A DNA stretch of 64,000 nt from Oribacterium asaccharolyticum ACB7. Its GTDB lineage: Bacteria; Bacillota; Clostridia; Lachnospirales; Lachnospiraceae. Position numbers and translations under genes: made by a program. The notes beneath the pieces were generated by a model. The model was not told the origin of the DNA, did no database searches, and worked only from the letters and a program-made list of their open reading frames with translations. The DNA is taken from assembly GCF_000238075.1 (NCBI RefSeq), contig NZ_JH414506.1, forward strand, positions 209,141 through 273,140, given 5' to 3'. Below, piece after piece: positions 1-7,607 of the stretch (within the stretch, counting starts at the first letter, position 1; each line of letters starts with the position of its first letter).

Positions 1-129
1 GAGTCCGTCTACGGAATCCTTCAGTCCGTCCGGGTCTTGAATCAAAGAAGTAATATCTCTGAAGATGATACCTTTCTCGGGAAAATCCGGAATGGATAAA
101 ACATAATCTGCCAAATGCTCTTTTTTCAT
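1..129 (-). CDS. apt: Adenine phosphoribosyltransferase (5' part only)
   Basis: The first 43 codons of a gene that runs off the left edge. The translation begins MKKEHLADYVLSIPDFPEKG and continues with FRDITSLI, the N-terminal signature of adenine phosphoribosyltransferase (IPDFPxxGIxFRDIT). The enzyme makes AMP from adenine and PRPP in purine salvage. The start is supported by a GAGGAG ribosome binding site about 6 nt upstream. The catalytic PRPP loop lies outside the window, so the call rests on the N-terminal motif. Two copies of the AACGAG-type palindrome sit in the 134-bp gap between this gene and the Nudix gene. Confidence 0.88.
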   Translation of the reverse strand, partial: MKKEHLADYVLSIPDFPEKGIIFRDITSLIQDPDGLKDSVDGL

Positions 130-183
130 ACTCTCCTCATTTCTTTACTCGCCTTTCCTCAATCGGCGAATAAATCCCCCTAA

Positions 184-255
184 AACTTGATACCGCACGC
201 TTTACGCACGTTACTTGTTATGAACGGAATATTGCGCTTATGCACTATTCTCGTC
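184..255. repeat. Two adjacent AACGAG-type palindromic repeats
   Basis: The first copy (184-219) runs from AACTTG to CTTGTT and contains GCACGCTTTACGCACG. A more diverged second copy (223-255) starts AACGGAATATTGCG and ends CTATTCTCGTC. Both match the interspersed repeat seen at 41679, 43236, 50030 and 62886. On the minus strand they lie about 55 nt upstream of the apt start codon. Confidence 0.7.
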
Positions 256-263
256 CTCCATAA

Positions 264-851
264 CTACTGCTTCTCTTTTTGCAGCTTTACCGCATAACTC
301 TGTATCGCCGCCACGGTTTTCCCGTCCGTCAGCTTCCCGGCAAAAATCAACTCCTGCAGGTCGGAAAGTTCCCATTCCTCCAGGAAAATCTCCTCATCCA
401 CGTCAAAATGCTGCTCTCCCTTTTGCAAGTCTTTTGCCACATAGATGCCTATTTTTTCATCTAAAAAGGCCACCGTAGTATTCACAAAGAGTAAGAACTC
501 CCAGTTTGCACTGCTGAAGCCCGTTTCCTCCTGCAATTCCCGCTTCGCGCAAAGAAGAAAATCCTCGTCCTCGCTGTCTCTCTTCCCGGCAGGAATTTCC
601 AAGGTATAACGGTTCAGCGCATGACGAAACTGTTTCACCATCAGAATCTTTCCATTGGCAAGCACCGGAAGTACGGCAGCCGCCCCCATGTGGTGAATAA
701 AGTCCCAGTGGGTCTTATGCCCTCCCACATCGACATAGTCATCATAGACCTCTAAAACGGAACCCTTGTACTTTAAAGTTCTTTCCAGAAGCGTTACCGG
801 TTTTTTTACCTCCGCATCTTCCTTCTGAAAGTCTTTCGTCTCTTCTTTCAT
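264..851 (-). CDS. Nudix hydrolase, ADP-ribose pyrophosphatase type
   Basis: A 195-aa protein with a Nudix box around residues 88-113: AGKRDSED followed by KRELQEETGF, close to the consensus GX5EX7REUXEEXGU but with one extra residue before the RE pair. The preceding MVKQFRHALNRYTLEIPAG is typical of the NudF/ADP-ribose pyrophosphatase branch, which hydrolyses ADP-ribose to AMP and ribose 5-phosphate. A charged N-terminal tail of about 20 residues precedes the domain. The start has a GGAG site that overlaps the stop codon of the upstream metal-binding gene (5-bp gap), so the two are probably co-transcribed and translationally linked. The substrate is inferred from family resemblance only. Confidence 0.88.
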   Translation of the reverse strand: MKEETKDFQKEDAEVKKPVTLLERTLKYKGSVLEVYDDYVDVGGHKTHWDFIHHMGAAAVLPVLANGKILMVKQFRHALNRYTLEIPAGKRDSEDEDFLLCAKRELQEETGFSSANWEFLLFVNTTVAFLDEKIGIYVAKDLQKGEQHFDVDEEIFLEEWELSDLQELIFAGKLTDGKTVAAIQSYAVKLQKEKQ

Positions 852-856
852 TTTTA

Positions 857-1222
857 TTACTCCATATCCACATGAGAAACGCCATAGCCCGCCTTATTCA
901 CCCACTCTCGAATTTCCAGCTCACTATGTGCTTCCTTCATGCGAACTTCCGCGGTGTTCTTCTTCAGGTCTACGATTCCCCAGACTCCATCAACGGAATT
1001 CAGGGCATTTTCCACCTTATTCTTACAGTTTTCACAGTGCATATCTTCCACATTCAGTACAGCCTTGAACGGATAATGCTGAGGATTGTCGTCTTTCACT
1101 CCGACTTTTCGAACGGAACACTCTCCTCCGCCGCAACAACCGCTCTTCCCTCTTTTAATCATACTCCGTACTGCAAAAAACACAATCACTGCAATTAAAG
1201 CACCAATCACATAATTTCCCAT
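857..1222 (-). CDS. Small membrane-anchored heavy-metal-associated (HMA) domain protein
   Basis: 121 aa. An N-terminal membrane segment (residues 4-20) is followed by a Cys-rich stretch (Cys29, Cys30, Cys35) like FeoB-associated cysteine-rich proteins, then a ferredoxin-fold HMA domain (residues 53-121) with the metal site MHCENC at 61-66. HMA domains bind Cu(I), Zn or similar soft metals and pass them to transporters. No transporter gene is adjacent, so the partner is unknown. The start is supported by GGAGG 7 nt upstream. It appears to lead a two-gene unit with the Nudix gene. A dyad resembling a DtxR-type operator lies upstream at 1272-1294. Role in metal trafficking is inference. Confidence 0.8.
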   Translation of the reverse strand: MGNYVIGALIAVIVFFAVRSMIKRGKSGCCGGGECSVRKVGVKDDNPQHYPFKAVLNVEDMHCENCKNKVENALNSVDGVWGIVDLKKNTAEVRMKEAHSELEIREWVNKAGYGVSHVDME

Positions 1223-1345
1223 TTTTCTGCCTCCTTATCTTTGTAGACGAGATATTCTTTCCTCAAAAGTAAACTGAATTAGCTAAATCTAACTCCATTT
1301 TTCAGGCTTTTCAAGGGAAAATTTTCTTAAAAAAGAATTCCTGTA

Positions 1346-2668
1346 TCAGTCTTCCTCTTCTTTTTTCTCCTCCGACTCGATTAAGCGCACTACCGTCTTT
1401 CCGATTCTGTGCCCCTTAATCTCCGCTACATCAATGCTTAAATTATCCGTATCCAGGTGGAAAGTGCTTCCGTCCTCCGGTACCTTACCGAGAATCCCCA
1501 TGATGTATCCGCCGAAGGTGTCTGCCGCTTCCGGATCCAGATGAATCTTTAATTCTTCGTTGACGTCTTCCAAATCTGCAGTACCGAGAATGATCCATTC
1601 CTTTTCTCCTACCGCCTCAATCGGCTCCGGCTCGGGAATCTCATCTTCTTCCTGCAGGTCTCCCACCAGGGCTTCAATCAGGTCATGCAAGGTAACAATC
1701 CCCGTCATCCCTCCATACTCATCGAGCACCACGCCGTAGTATTTTCTCTCCTTCTTCATGGTTTCAAAAAGATCGGACACCTTCATATTCTGTGAAATAA
1801 AGAAAGGGCGGTCTACCGCATTTTTCATCACATTCTGACGACTCAGATCATTCAGACGGAAATAGTCCTTGGTGTTCAAAATACCGATGATGTCGTCATC
1901 GTCTTTTCCGCAAATCGGATAGCAGGCGAAGCGATGCTCATGAATGGTCTTTCTCCACTGCCTGTCCGTATCTTCAATATAAAGCATTGCCACATCGGTT
2001 CTGTGGGTGCAGACATCCTCCACCGTCAAATCATTAAATTCGAAAACATTCTGAATAAACTCATTTTCCGAAGACTCTATGGTTCCCTTTTCCAGGCCTT
2101 CATCCACCATCATCAGGATGTCTTCCTCGGAAATGTGAGAAGGGTCTTCATCCGGATCGATGCCGATTAAACGAAGAATGGCATTGGTGGATGCGGAAAG
2201 AAGAAAAACGAGAGGCGTTGCCAATACGGAAACAAGGACAAGAATCGAAGCAATATTCAAAGCAATGGCCTCGGTATGCACCTGTGCAAGCCTCTTCGGA
2301 ACAAGTTCTCCGAAAACAATACTGATGTAGGATAAAATAAGTGTAATCAGCACAATGGAAATGGGATGAATCACCTCTACCCTTAAGCCCGGAATAAAAC
2401 GCATGACCGAACTGTCCAATAGCCCCGCAAAGCCCTCGGCCGCAAAAGCACTGGAAAGAAAGCCGGCAAGAGTAATCGCTACCTGTATCGTTGACAAAAA
2501 GCGAGAAGGTTCCTCCGTGAATTTTAAAAGCTTCTTTGCCTTCTTGTTTCCTTCCTCACTCAATTTCCTTATCTTTGCTTCCCCTACCTGTAAAACGGCG
2601 ATTTCCGCACAGGAAAAAAATCCGTTTACCAAAATCAATATAAATAAGAGTATAACTCTTCCCACCAT
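1346..2668 (-). CDS. CNNM/CorC-HlyC family membrane protein (DUF21-CBS-CorC)
   Basis: 440 aa. Residues 1-180 hold about four hydrophobic segments of a DUF21 (CNNM) transmembrane domain, beginning MVGRVILLFILILVNGFFSC. A CBS-domain pair follows (about 205-335, with DRPFFISQNMKVSDLF and VVLDEYGGMTGIVTLHDLIE), then a C-terminal CorC/HlyC domain (about 350-430). This architecture is that of bacterial CNNM homologues (MpfA/CorB-like), associated with Mg2+ homeostasis. Older annotations call it hemolysin, which the sequence does not support. The AAGGAGG site about 12 nt upstream supports the start. The 5' flank contains a separate small gene whose terminator lies between it and this start codon. 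Confidence 0.9.
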   Translation of the reverse strand: MVGRVILLFILILVNGFFSCAEIAVLQVGEAKIRKLSEEGNKKAKKLLKFTEEPSRFLSTIQVAITLAGFLSSAFAAEGFAGLLDSSVMRFIPGLRVEVIHPISIVLITLILSYISIVFGELVPKRLAQVHTEAIALNIASILVLVSVLATPLVFLLSASTNAILRLIGIDPDEDPSHISEEDILMMVDEGLEKGTIESSENEFIQNVFEFNDLTVEDVCTHRTDVAMLYIEDTDRQWRKTIHEHRFACYPICGKDDDDIIGILNTKDYFRLNDLSRQNVMKNAVDRPFFISQNMKVSDLFETMKKERKYYGVVLDEYGGMTGIVTLHDLIEALVGDLQEEDEIPEPEPIEAVGEKEWIILGTADLEDVNEELKIHLDPEAADTFGGYIMGILGKVPEDGSTFHLDTDNLSIDVAEIKGHRIGKTVVRLIESEEKKEEED

Positions 2669-2742
2669 AGCGGTCCTTTATTCCTCCTTAAACTTCAACT
2701 TACTTCTGAAAACACCCTGAAACAACGTTTTTTTACAAGCAG

Positions 2743-2772
2743 AAAAAGGCATAGCAGAATTCCACTATACCT
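2743..2772 (-). terminator. Intrinsic terminator of the 21-codon gene
   Basis: On the minus strand a 10-bp stem with a few G-U pairs (GGTATAGTGG pairing with CTGCTATGCC around AATT) is followed directly by TTTTTC. It lies 7 nt after the stop codon of the small ORF at 2779-2844 and before the CNNM gene. It could also work as an attenuator for that gene. Confidence 0.65.
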
Positions 2773-2778
2773 TCTTTT

Positions 2779-2844
2779 CTATCCTTTAAACATGATTGTA
2801 ATACTTAGAGTAGGGGTTTCTGTATTCCCGTCTCCGTCGTCCAT
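2779..2844 (-). CDS. Small ORF of 21 codons with its own promoter and terminator
   Basis: The translation begins MDDGDGNTETPTLSITIMF and ends KG before TAG. A GGAAAGGAAC ribosome binding site stands 3-6 nt before the ATG. About 40 nt upstream is a consensus promoter (TTGACA-17-TATAAT, 2884-2912), and a hairpin with a T-run follows the stop. Promoter, ribosome site, short ORF and terminator together look like an independent small gene. The peptide has an acidic N-terminus, an uncharged beta-prone middle and no signal sequence or membrane segment. I do not recognise it. It may be a leader peptide controlling the downstream CNNM gene, or a functional microprotein. Confidence 0.5.
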   Translation of the reverse strand: MDDGDGNTETPTLSITIMFKG

Positions 2845-2883
2845 GACTGTTCCTTTCCCAAGTTGTCTTTGATTAATAACGGG

Positions 2884-2912
2884 ATTATACGGAAACTTCT
2901 CTGCTTTGTCAA
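2884..2912 (-). promoter_or_regulatory. Consensus sigma-A promoter
   Basis: Minus strand: TTGACA (2907-2912), 17-bp spacer, TATAAT (2884-2889), both hexamers perfect. Transcription would start near 2877, about 33 nt before the small ORF and about 210 nt before the CNNM gene. Confidence 0.8.
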
Positions 2913-2991
2913 ATTTCCCGTCTTATAACTCTTCGGCTTATTCCTTCCGGCTATAAGAAAGGAGGAAATTGTCCCTCCGGGCAGCTCCTTC

Positions 2992-4071
2992 TTAGCCTAT
3001 TACATCATTATAGCGGGAAGTCACATCTGAACCGCACTTTATCAAACGCTCCAAGGATCCTTCCGTTGTGCTGAGAGTTAATTTCTCCGCTTCAGAGTAC
3101 GCTCTCTGCTCATCCACACGGGAAAGTAAGGCCTGCGTCTGTACCTTGAACTCTGTAATGGCATTGTTAAAGAAACTGAGCTGTCCGCTCTTATAGCTTT
3201 CAAAGCCTTCCTTTTCCAGCTCCGCTTCATCCTTGAAGTTCACTGCAAATTCGGCAAGTACTGCGGCCATTTCCTCGTATTTCGGACGAATCTCCGTCAC
3301 ATCCAGAGAAAGGACATTTTCATCCGAGATATCCTCCTGCTTGTAAATGGCATTCATGATTTCAGACTTTAACATCGTGAGCTTCAGCATCTGATAGCGA
3401 ACCGTATAGCCTTCCTTTTCGAAACGCTCCAGGTCTCTCGCCTGCTGTTCCTGTAAAATCGCTCTTAAGCTGTTTAAGTAGGGAAGTCTCTCATCGTCAT
3501 AAGCATTGACTGCCGGAACAAAACGACTGTGAATTTCCTGTCCCTTGGCATAATTGTCATCCAGATAGCCCTTCTGATTTCCGTAGTTTCCGGCTTCATC
3601 CAAAACCTCCATTAAGGCTCTTAAGGTCGGAATCAGGGTAAGCGCATGCTCATCTATTTCCTTATAGCTTGTGCCCAAATCCGCTTGCGATTCCACCTCA
3701 TCCAGGAATTCATAATCCTGATTGCTGAAGGTTGTCGTGATATAAGATCCCCCCTCAATAGGAGAAAAGTCTCCCGATGCGGCTACACCGTTAAAATATC
3801 GATCCAGAGATTCTTCCACATCTCCGGTCATAAAGTTACTTAAATCAACATAGTTGTTATAGGCTTCCAAGTCGCTTGCCGGAGGAAGGTCTTCATAGGA
3901 GTCTTTATCTCCCTGAAGGGCTCCCATCAGATTGTTCAGTGCCTCATTCTTTCCGTTATCGGTATTCCCCTTTTCATTCTGAAAGGCATTCTGTGCATCC
4001 TTCAATTCTTTGCAGGCGGAAAGACTGCAGATTAATACAAGTACCGTTAGTCCCAGACTGATTTTTTTCAC
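2992..4071 (-). CDS. Lipoprotein, DUF3829 (YiiG-like)
   Basis: 359 aa. The N-terminus MKKISLGLTVLVLICSLSAC is a lipoprotein signal with lipobox LSAC and lipidated Cys20, so the mature protein is predicted on the outer face of the membrane. The rest is helical and charged, without membrane segments. Phrases such as YNNYVDLSNFMTGDVEESLDRYF resemble DUF3829/YiiG lipoproteins, whose function is unknown. A promoter-like pair (TTGACC-17-TAGAAT, 4192-4220) lies upstream, just after the stop of the GTPase-nuclease gene, so this gene probably has its own transcript. The family call is by recollection of sequence style and is moderately sure. Confidence 0.7.
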   Translation of the reverse strand: MKKISLGLTVLVLICSLSACKELKDAQNAFQNEKGNTDNGKNEALNNLMGALQGDKDSYEDLPPASDLEAYNNYVDLSNFMTGDVEESLDRYFNGVAASGDFSPIEGGSYITTTFSNQDYEFLDEVESQADLGTSYKEIDEHALTLIPTLRALMEVLDEAGNYGNQKGYLDDNYAKGQEIHSRFVPAVNAYDDERLPYLNSLRAILQEQQARDLERFEKEGYTVRYQMLKLTMLKSEIMNAIYKQEDISDENVLSLDVTEIRPKYEEMAAVLAEFAVNFKDEAELEKEGFESYKSGQLSFFNNAITEFKVQTQALLSRVDEQRAYSEAEKLTLSTTEGSLERLIKCGSDVTSRYNDVIG

Positions 4072-4191
4072 TTTTTCTCTCCCTTTTTTACTAGGCTGTT
4101 CTAAACATATTTAATCGACAAAACGAAATTCCTTTAATTTTAAATAAATATAGTTAAAATTAATATCATCGTTTTTCTTCGTACGTTTTGT

Positions 4192-4220
4192 ATTCTACCA
4201 TCCTTAAAAAGGTCGGTCAA
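4192..4220 (-). promoter_or_regulatory. Probable promoter of the DUF3829 lipoprotein gene
   Basis: Minus strand: TTGACC (4215-4220), 17-bp spacer, TAGAAT (4192-4197). It sits directly behind the stop codon of the upstream gene (4227) and leaves a 5' leader of about 115 nt. Confidence 0.5.
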
Positions 4221-4226
4221 ATGGAA

Positions 4227-6893
4227 TCACAGCTCCATTTCAGAAATCTGCCGTCGCATCTCTTCCAGGATGCCGTAAAATTCTCGTGAAGAATAACGGC
4301 TGACCCCTTTTCCGGAAAAAGCCTGCACCTGCACCGCCTGATCCGAGGTCACAATGCTGACAGCTCTTCCCTTTTCCGAGAATTCCTTCGCCATTTTGGT
4401 CAAGGTAAAATCGGCACTTTCTCCTTCCTTTGTAAAAATCAGCTCCAGATTTTTCCCGAACCGCTGTTTCGTTCCGGGGTTTCCCTTTACATGATACGCA
4501 TCAAAGATAAGATAAACCTCCGTATCGTAAAATACCGCATATTCGGACAAATACTGAATGACCTTCTCCCGCCCCGCCATAAGATCCTCTTTTGCAAGTT
4601 CCTTTAGAGCATCTTTTGCAAACATAAAATTATAGCCGTCCACAAGGAGCAATTTTTTCTTCGAAACCGTGCTCTTCTTTTCATACTGCTCCCTTGCCGC
4701 TCTCTGCTTCTCTTCTTTTTCTCTGGATAAAATAAGCTTTTGTTCGGAGAGCAGGGCTTCCTTTCCCCTGTTCCGTACAGGGCCGAAGGTTCTTAAAAAG
4801 ATTTCCTCGAGTTCGATATCCTGAATATAGGCTCCGGTTTTTTCTTTTTTCTTTTTGCCTTCCTTAGTCTTCGCTTCTCTTGGCACGCTATGCCCTTCCG
4901 AAGCCTCCTCTTCCTCCGGGAAGAAGTCCTGTGCGGATTCATCCGCTCCAAAAAGAAGTTTATCCGTTTGTTCCGAATCACCGGTACGTTCCAAAAGGAT
5001 TTCACTTTCTTTTTCTTCCGTAAGCTTCTCAAAAGAAGAAAAGCGATAGCCGACCTCCGCCTGAAGCCTCTGTAAATCCCCCAGCAGGGAGGGAAGGTTC
5101 TCTCCGGACAGCCTCCCCTTAAGAATGACTCTTTCTCCTTCTTGTAAGAGCTCCTCCTGACGTCCCTTTGCTCTTTCTATCGTTTGCATGACTGCCCCAA
5201 GTTCAGTCTGCTTCACAGCGACGGAATAGGAAAAGCAGGGCTGAAAAAGGTGAAGTCCGGCACTTTTCTCCGCCATAAAAAGAGCCTCCGAAACCGCCGC
5301 TTTCAAATCCGTAAAATAGGAACTGCTCTCCCGATAGTCCGCCTCTATAATTTCAATTCCGTAGTGCGTATACGGCCCGCCGAGGCAAGGCCCCTTTATC
5401 TCCACTGCCTGCCACTCCGTCTCTAAACGGCTCATCCAATCCTTTCGCAAGTTCAGATTCTCTGCAAAGCCGATTCTCCCGGGTTTCTCTTCTTCCGCCT
5501 TTTCCGTATTTCCGCTACTCTTCTGTCCTTCTTCAGAGGGAAAAAGGCGCAGGCTTAAAGCAAAATAATGCCCCGGACTCTCTATTACCGCTCTTCCGTA
5601 AGCTTCCTTCCTCGGCCCCTCCCCGTAAATCAATTCTATGGGAGAAAATACCACAGTCTGTCCTGTCCTCTTCCGGAAAAGATCCTCCAGAAGTTCTCGC
5701 TGCAAGGCTCCAAGCGAACGAATACGGACTTTTTTCCCCTCTTCCGCGATATGCATATCCCACTCCGGGAATTCTTCGGAGAGATCTCGAATCTCTTCCG
5801 CATAGCGCAAAATATCTCCCTCTTGAATCGAAAGCTCCACTTGAATAAGGCTTCCTTCTTGCATTTCTTTTTCCTTCTCAAACGGGAAGGCACCCGGACT
5901 GATTCTTTCCGAAACCGGTGCAGTAAAGAGACTCCCCGCTTGAACCTCACTCAGTTCCGTATATTTTTCACCTTCTTCCAGTCTGATTTCCGTCAGTTTT
6001 TCCCCGGGAAGCCACTCTTCCCGTAAAGTTAAGCGTCCCGTGAAAAGTCTGGCCTTCGCCACTCTTCTGCCCTTTTCATCCCGGGTAATTTTATAAATAT
6101 AGCCTCTCTTCTCCTCTTGCTGGGCTTCCGCTTTCGGATTGATGCAAAGGACGGTAAGCGCCTCTAAAAAGGGACCAATCCCCTCCTGCTTTAAAGCCGA
6201 TCCGAAAAATACGGGGATAAGAGTCGCTTTTCGTATCAAACTGCGTACACGTTCCGGACTTACATTTCCGCTCTCCAGATATTCCTCCGTACTCTCCAAA
6301 GAGGAGAGGGCTATGGATTCCATCAGTTCTCTCTCCTCTTTACTTAACGAATCGCTTTCCGTTTCTTTGTTCGCTGCCCCTCCGTCTCCCTCTTTCATCC
6401 GAAGTGCCATACCCGTAAAGGCGGTAAAATCGAGGACATTCTGCTTTGGAAAATGGATTTTAAGCTCCTCTATAATACGCTCCCTTTCCCCTTGAAATAA
6501 GTCCATTTTATTCACAAAAATAAAGAGAGGAAGCCTTTCCCTTTCGATAAGGTCCCGCAATTCTTCTTCCCGTTTTCCGATTCCTTCTCTGGCATCCAAA
6601 ATAAGAACTCCGTAGTCCAGTACCTTTAAGGCTCTTTCCATCTCTCCGGAGAACTCTCTGTGTCCCGGTGTATCCAAAAGAAAAAAGCGCTTATTTTCCC
6701 TCGTAAAATAAACACTCTTTGCATAAATCGTTATTCCTTTTTTCCGCTCCAAGTCATCATGGTCCAGCACACTGTCTCCATGATCCACACGGCCTTTTTT
6801 CCGAATCTCCCCGCTTTCAAAAATCAAACTTTCCGAAAGACTGGTTTTTCCTCTGTCAACATGGGCCAAAAAGCCCAGAACGATATTTTCCAT
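4227..6893 (-). CDS. TetM-like ribosomal GTPase fused to a YacP/Rae1-type NYN nuclease domain
   Basis: 888 aa. The N-terminus is a translational GTPase of the EF-G/TetM type: P-loop AHVDRGKT (10-17), switch element LERKKGITI (48-56), DTPGH (74-78, His78 being the usual catalytic His) and NKMD (128-131). EF-G-like domains II to V follow to about residue 640 (for example LGGPYTHYGIEIIEADYRES). After an acidic then lysine-rich linker comes ELEEIFLRTFGP and a C-terminal NYN/PIN domain (745-888) with LLLVDGYNFMFA (Asp752), IFDAYHVKG (Asp798), ESAD (Asp828) and TSD (Asp851), matching YacP/Rae1, the ribosome-associated endonuclease of Bacillus that cuts mRNA in the A site. The inferred role is ribosome-directed RNA cleavage or rescue, not proven tetracycline resistance. 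The start ATG overlaps nothing upstream. Confidence 0.85.
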   Translation of the reverse strand: MENIVLGFLAHVDRGKTSLSESLIFESGEIRKKGRVDHGDSVLDHDDLERKKGITIYAKSVYFTRENKRFFLLDTPGHREFSGEMERALKVLDYGVLILDAREGIGKREEELRDLIERERLPLFIFVNKMDLFQGERERIIEELKIHFPKQNVLDFTAFTGMALRMKEGDGGAANKETESDSLSKEERELMESIALSSLESTEEYLESGNVSPERVRSLIRKATLIPVFFGSALKQEGIGPFLEALTVLCINPKAEAQQEEKRGYIYKITRDEKGRRVAKARLFTGRLTLREEWLPGEKLTEIRLEEGEKYTELSEVQAGSLFTAPVSERISPGAFPFEKEKEMQEGSLIQVELSIQEGDILRYAEEIRDLSEEFPEWDMHIAEEGKKVRIRSLGALQRELLEDLFRKRTGQTVVFSPIELIYGEGPRKEAYGRAVIESPGHYFALSLRLFPSEEGQKSSGNTEKAEEEKPGRIGFAENLNLRKDWMSRLETEWQAVEIKGPCLGGPYTHYGIEIIEADYRESSSYFTDLKAAVSEALFMAEKSAGLHLFQPCFSYSVAVKQTELGAVMQTIERAKGRQEELLQEGERVILKGRLSGENLPSLLGDLQRLQAEVGYRFSSFEKLTEEKESEILLERTGDSEQTDKLLFGADESAQDFFPEEEEASEGHSVPREAKTKEGKKKKEKTGAYIQDIELEEIFLRTFGPVRNRGKEALLSEQKLILSREKEEKQRAAREQYEKKSTVSKKKLLLVDGYNFMFAKDALKELAKEDLMAGREKVIQYLSEYAVFYDTEVYLIFDAYHVKGNPGTKQRFGKNLELIFTKEGESADFTLTKMAKEFSEKGRAVSIVTSDQAVQVQAFSGKGVSRYSSREFYGILEEMRRQISEMEL

Positions 6894-6982
6894 CTTTTAC
6901 TGCCTGTTCTCCGTTTCCGACTCTTTTGCATCATGATCCGTAAGGAATATCCGCGTGCTCTCTTATATCGAAAAAAACGCTC

Positions 6983-7483
6983 TTATTCTGCACTGTCCAG
7001 ATACTGCATTATCTTCTGCACGCAAGCCCCGGAAGACAGGCCACGCTCTTCCAGTGTATATTCCGCATATTTCCGATAAAGTGCCGTCCTCTCCTCATAC
7101 AAGTCCTTCAAGGTAAAGCCTTCCGGAATCGCCACGCCGCGTTTTACCGGATCACCGATTCTCTTCAGCATTTCTTCATAGGGAATATCCAGGAAAATCA
7201 CTCTCGAAATCTTTTGCAGATGTCGCATCGCTTTTTCTCCGTAGCAGATGGAACCGCCCGGTGCAATCACCGTATTCTCCACCGAAAGAGAGGCTCCGGT
7301 TTCCTCTTCCAAACGTAGAAACCCCTCCCTGCCTTCTTCTGCAATGATTTCCCGAAGCAGCTTCCCGGTATTTTTTTGAATCAGAGTATCCAAATCCAGG
7401 AAAGTCATTTTTCTTCTTTTAGCCAGCATCTTTCCCAGAACGCTCTTTCCGCTGGAAGGCATGCCGATTAGACATATATTCAT
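6983..7483 (-). CDS. aroK: Shikimate kinase
   Basis: 166 aa from the start chosen here. Walker A is GMPSSGKS near residues 7-14; FLDLDTLIQ gives the shikimate-contacting Asp, and APGGSICYG is the Gly-Gly loop. The enzyme phosphorylates shikimate in the pathway to chorismate. The open frame extends 47 codons further upstream, but that part is polar, unlike any kinase, and the ATG at 7483 has AGAGGAA just before it and gives the family's usual length. Two CCCCGCGGG hairpins lie in the spacer to the upstream pyrophosphatase gene, so the two may be separately controlled. Aromatic neighbours are absent here. Confidence 0.87.
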   Translation of the reverse strand: MNICLIGMPSSGKSVLGKMLAKRRKMTFLDLDTLIQKNTGKLLREIIAEEGREGFLRLEEETGASLSVENTVIAPGGSICYGEKAMRHLQKISRVIFLDIPYEEMLKRIGDPVKRGVAIPEGFTLKDLYEERTALYRKYAEYTLEERGLSSGACVQKIMQYLDSAE

Positions 7484-7515
7484 TCGTATTTCCTCTTTTT
7501 GCTTTCCTTTTCCAT

Positions 7516-7599
7516 CTTCCTCCCCGCGGGGGGTATCCTTGCTGTTCCTTACTGAACCGCAGTTCTCCAAGCCATCGTTCCTCCCCGCGGGAGTTATCC
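7516..7599. repeat. Two GC-rich palindromes 61 bp apart in the ppase-aroK spacer
   Basis: Near-identical 23-bp stretches at 7516-7538 and 7577-7599 share TTCCTCCCCGCGGG and TATCC. The first contains the perfect palindrome CCCCGCGGGG, the second CTCCCCGCGGGAG. They may be weak hairpins between the two genes. No function can be assigned. Confidence 0.4.
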
Positions 7600-7607
7600 G
7601 GCTCTCC

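Noticed and set aside
1346..2668. Hemolysin
   Set aside because: The DUF21-CBS-CorC layout is that of CNNM-type ion transport proteins; the hemolysin name is historical.
4227..6893. Tetracycline resistance gene tet(M)/tet(W)
   Set aside because: The GTPase part is TetM-like, but the protein is about 250 residues longer because of the NYN domain and has diverged switch and domain IV sequence; resistance cannot be claimed.
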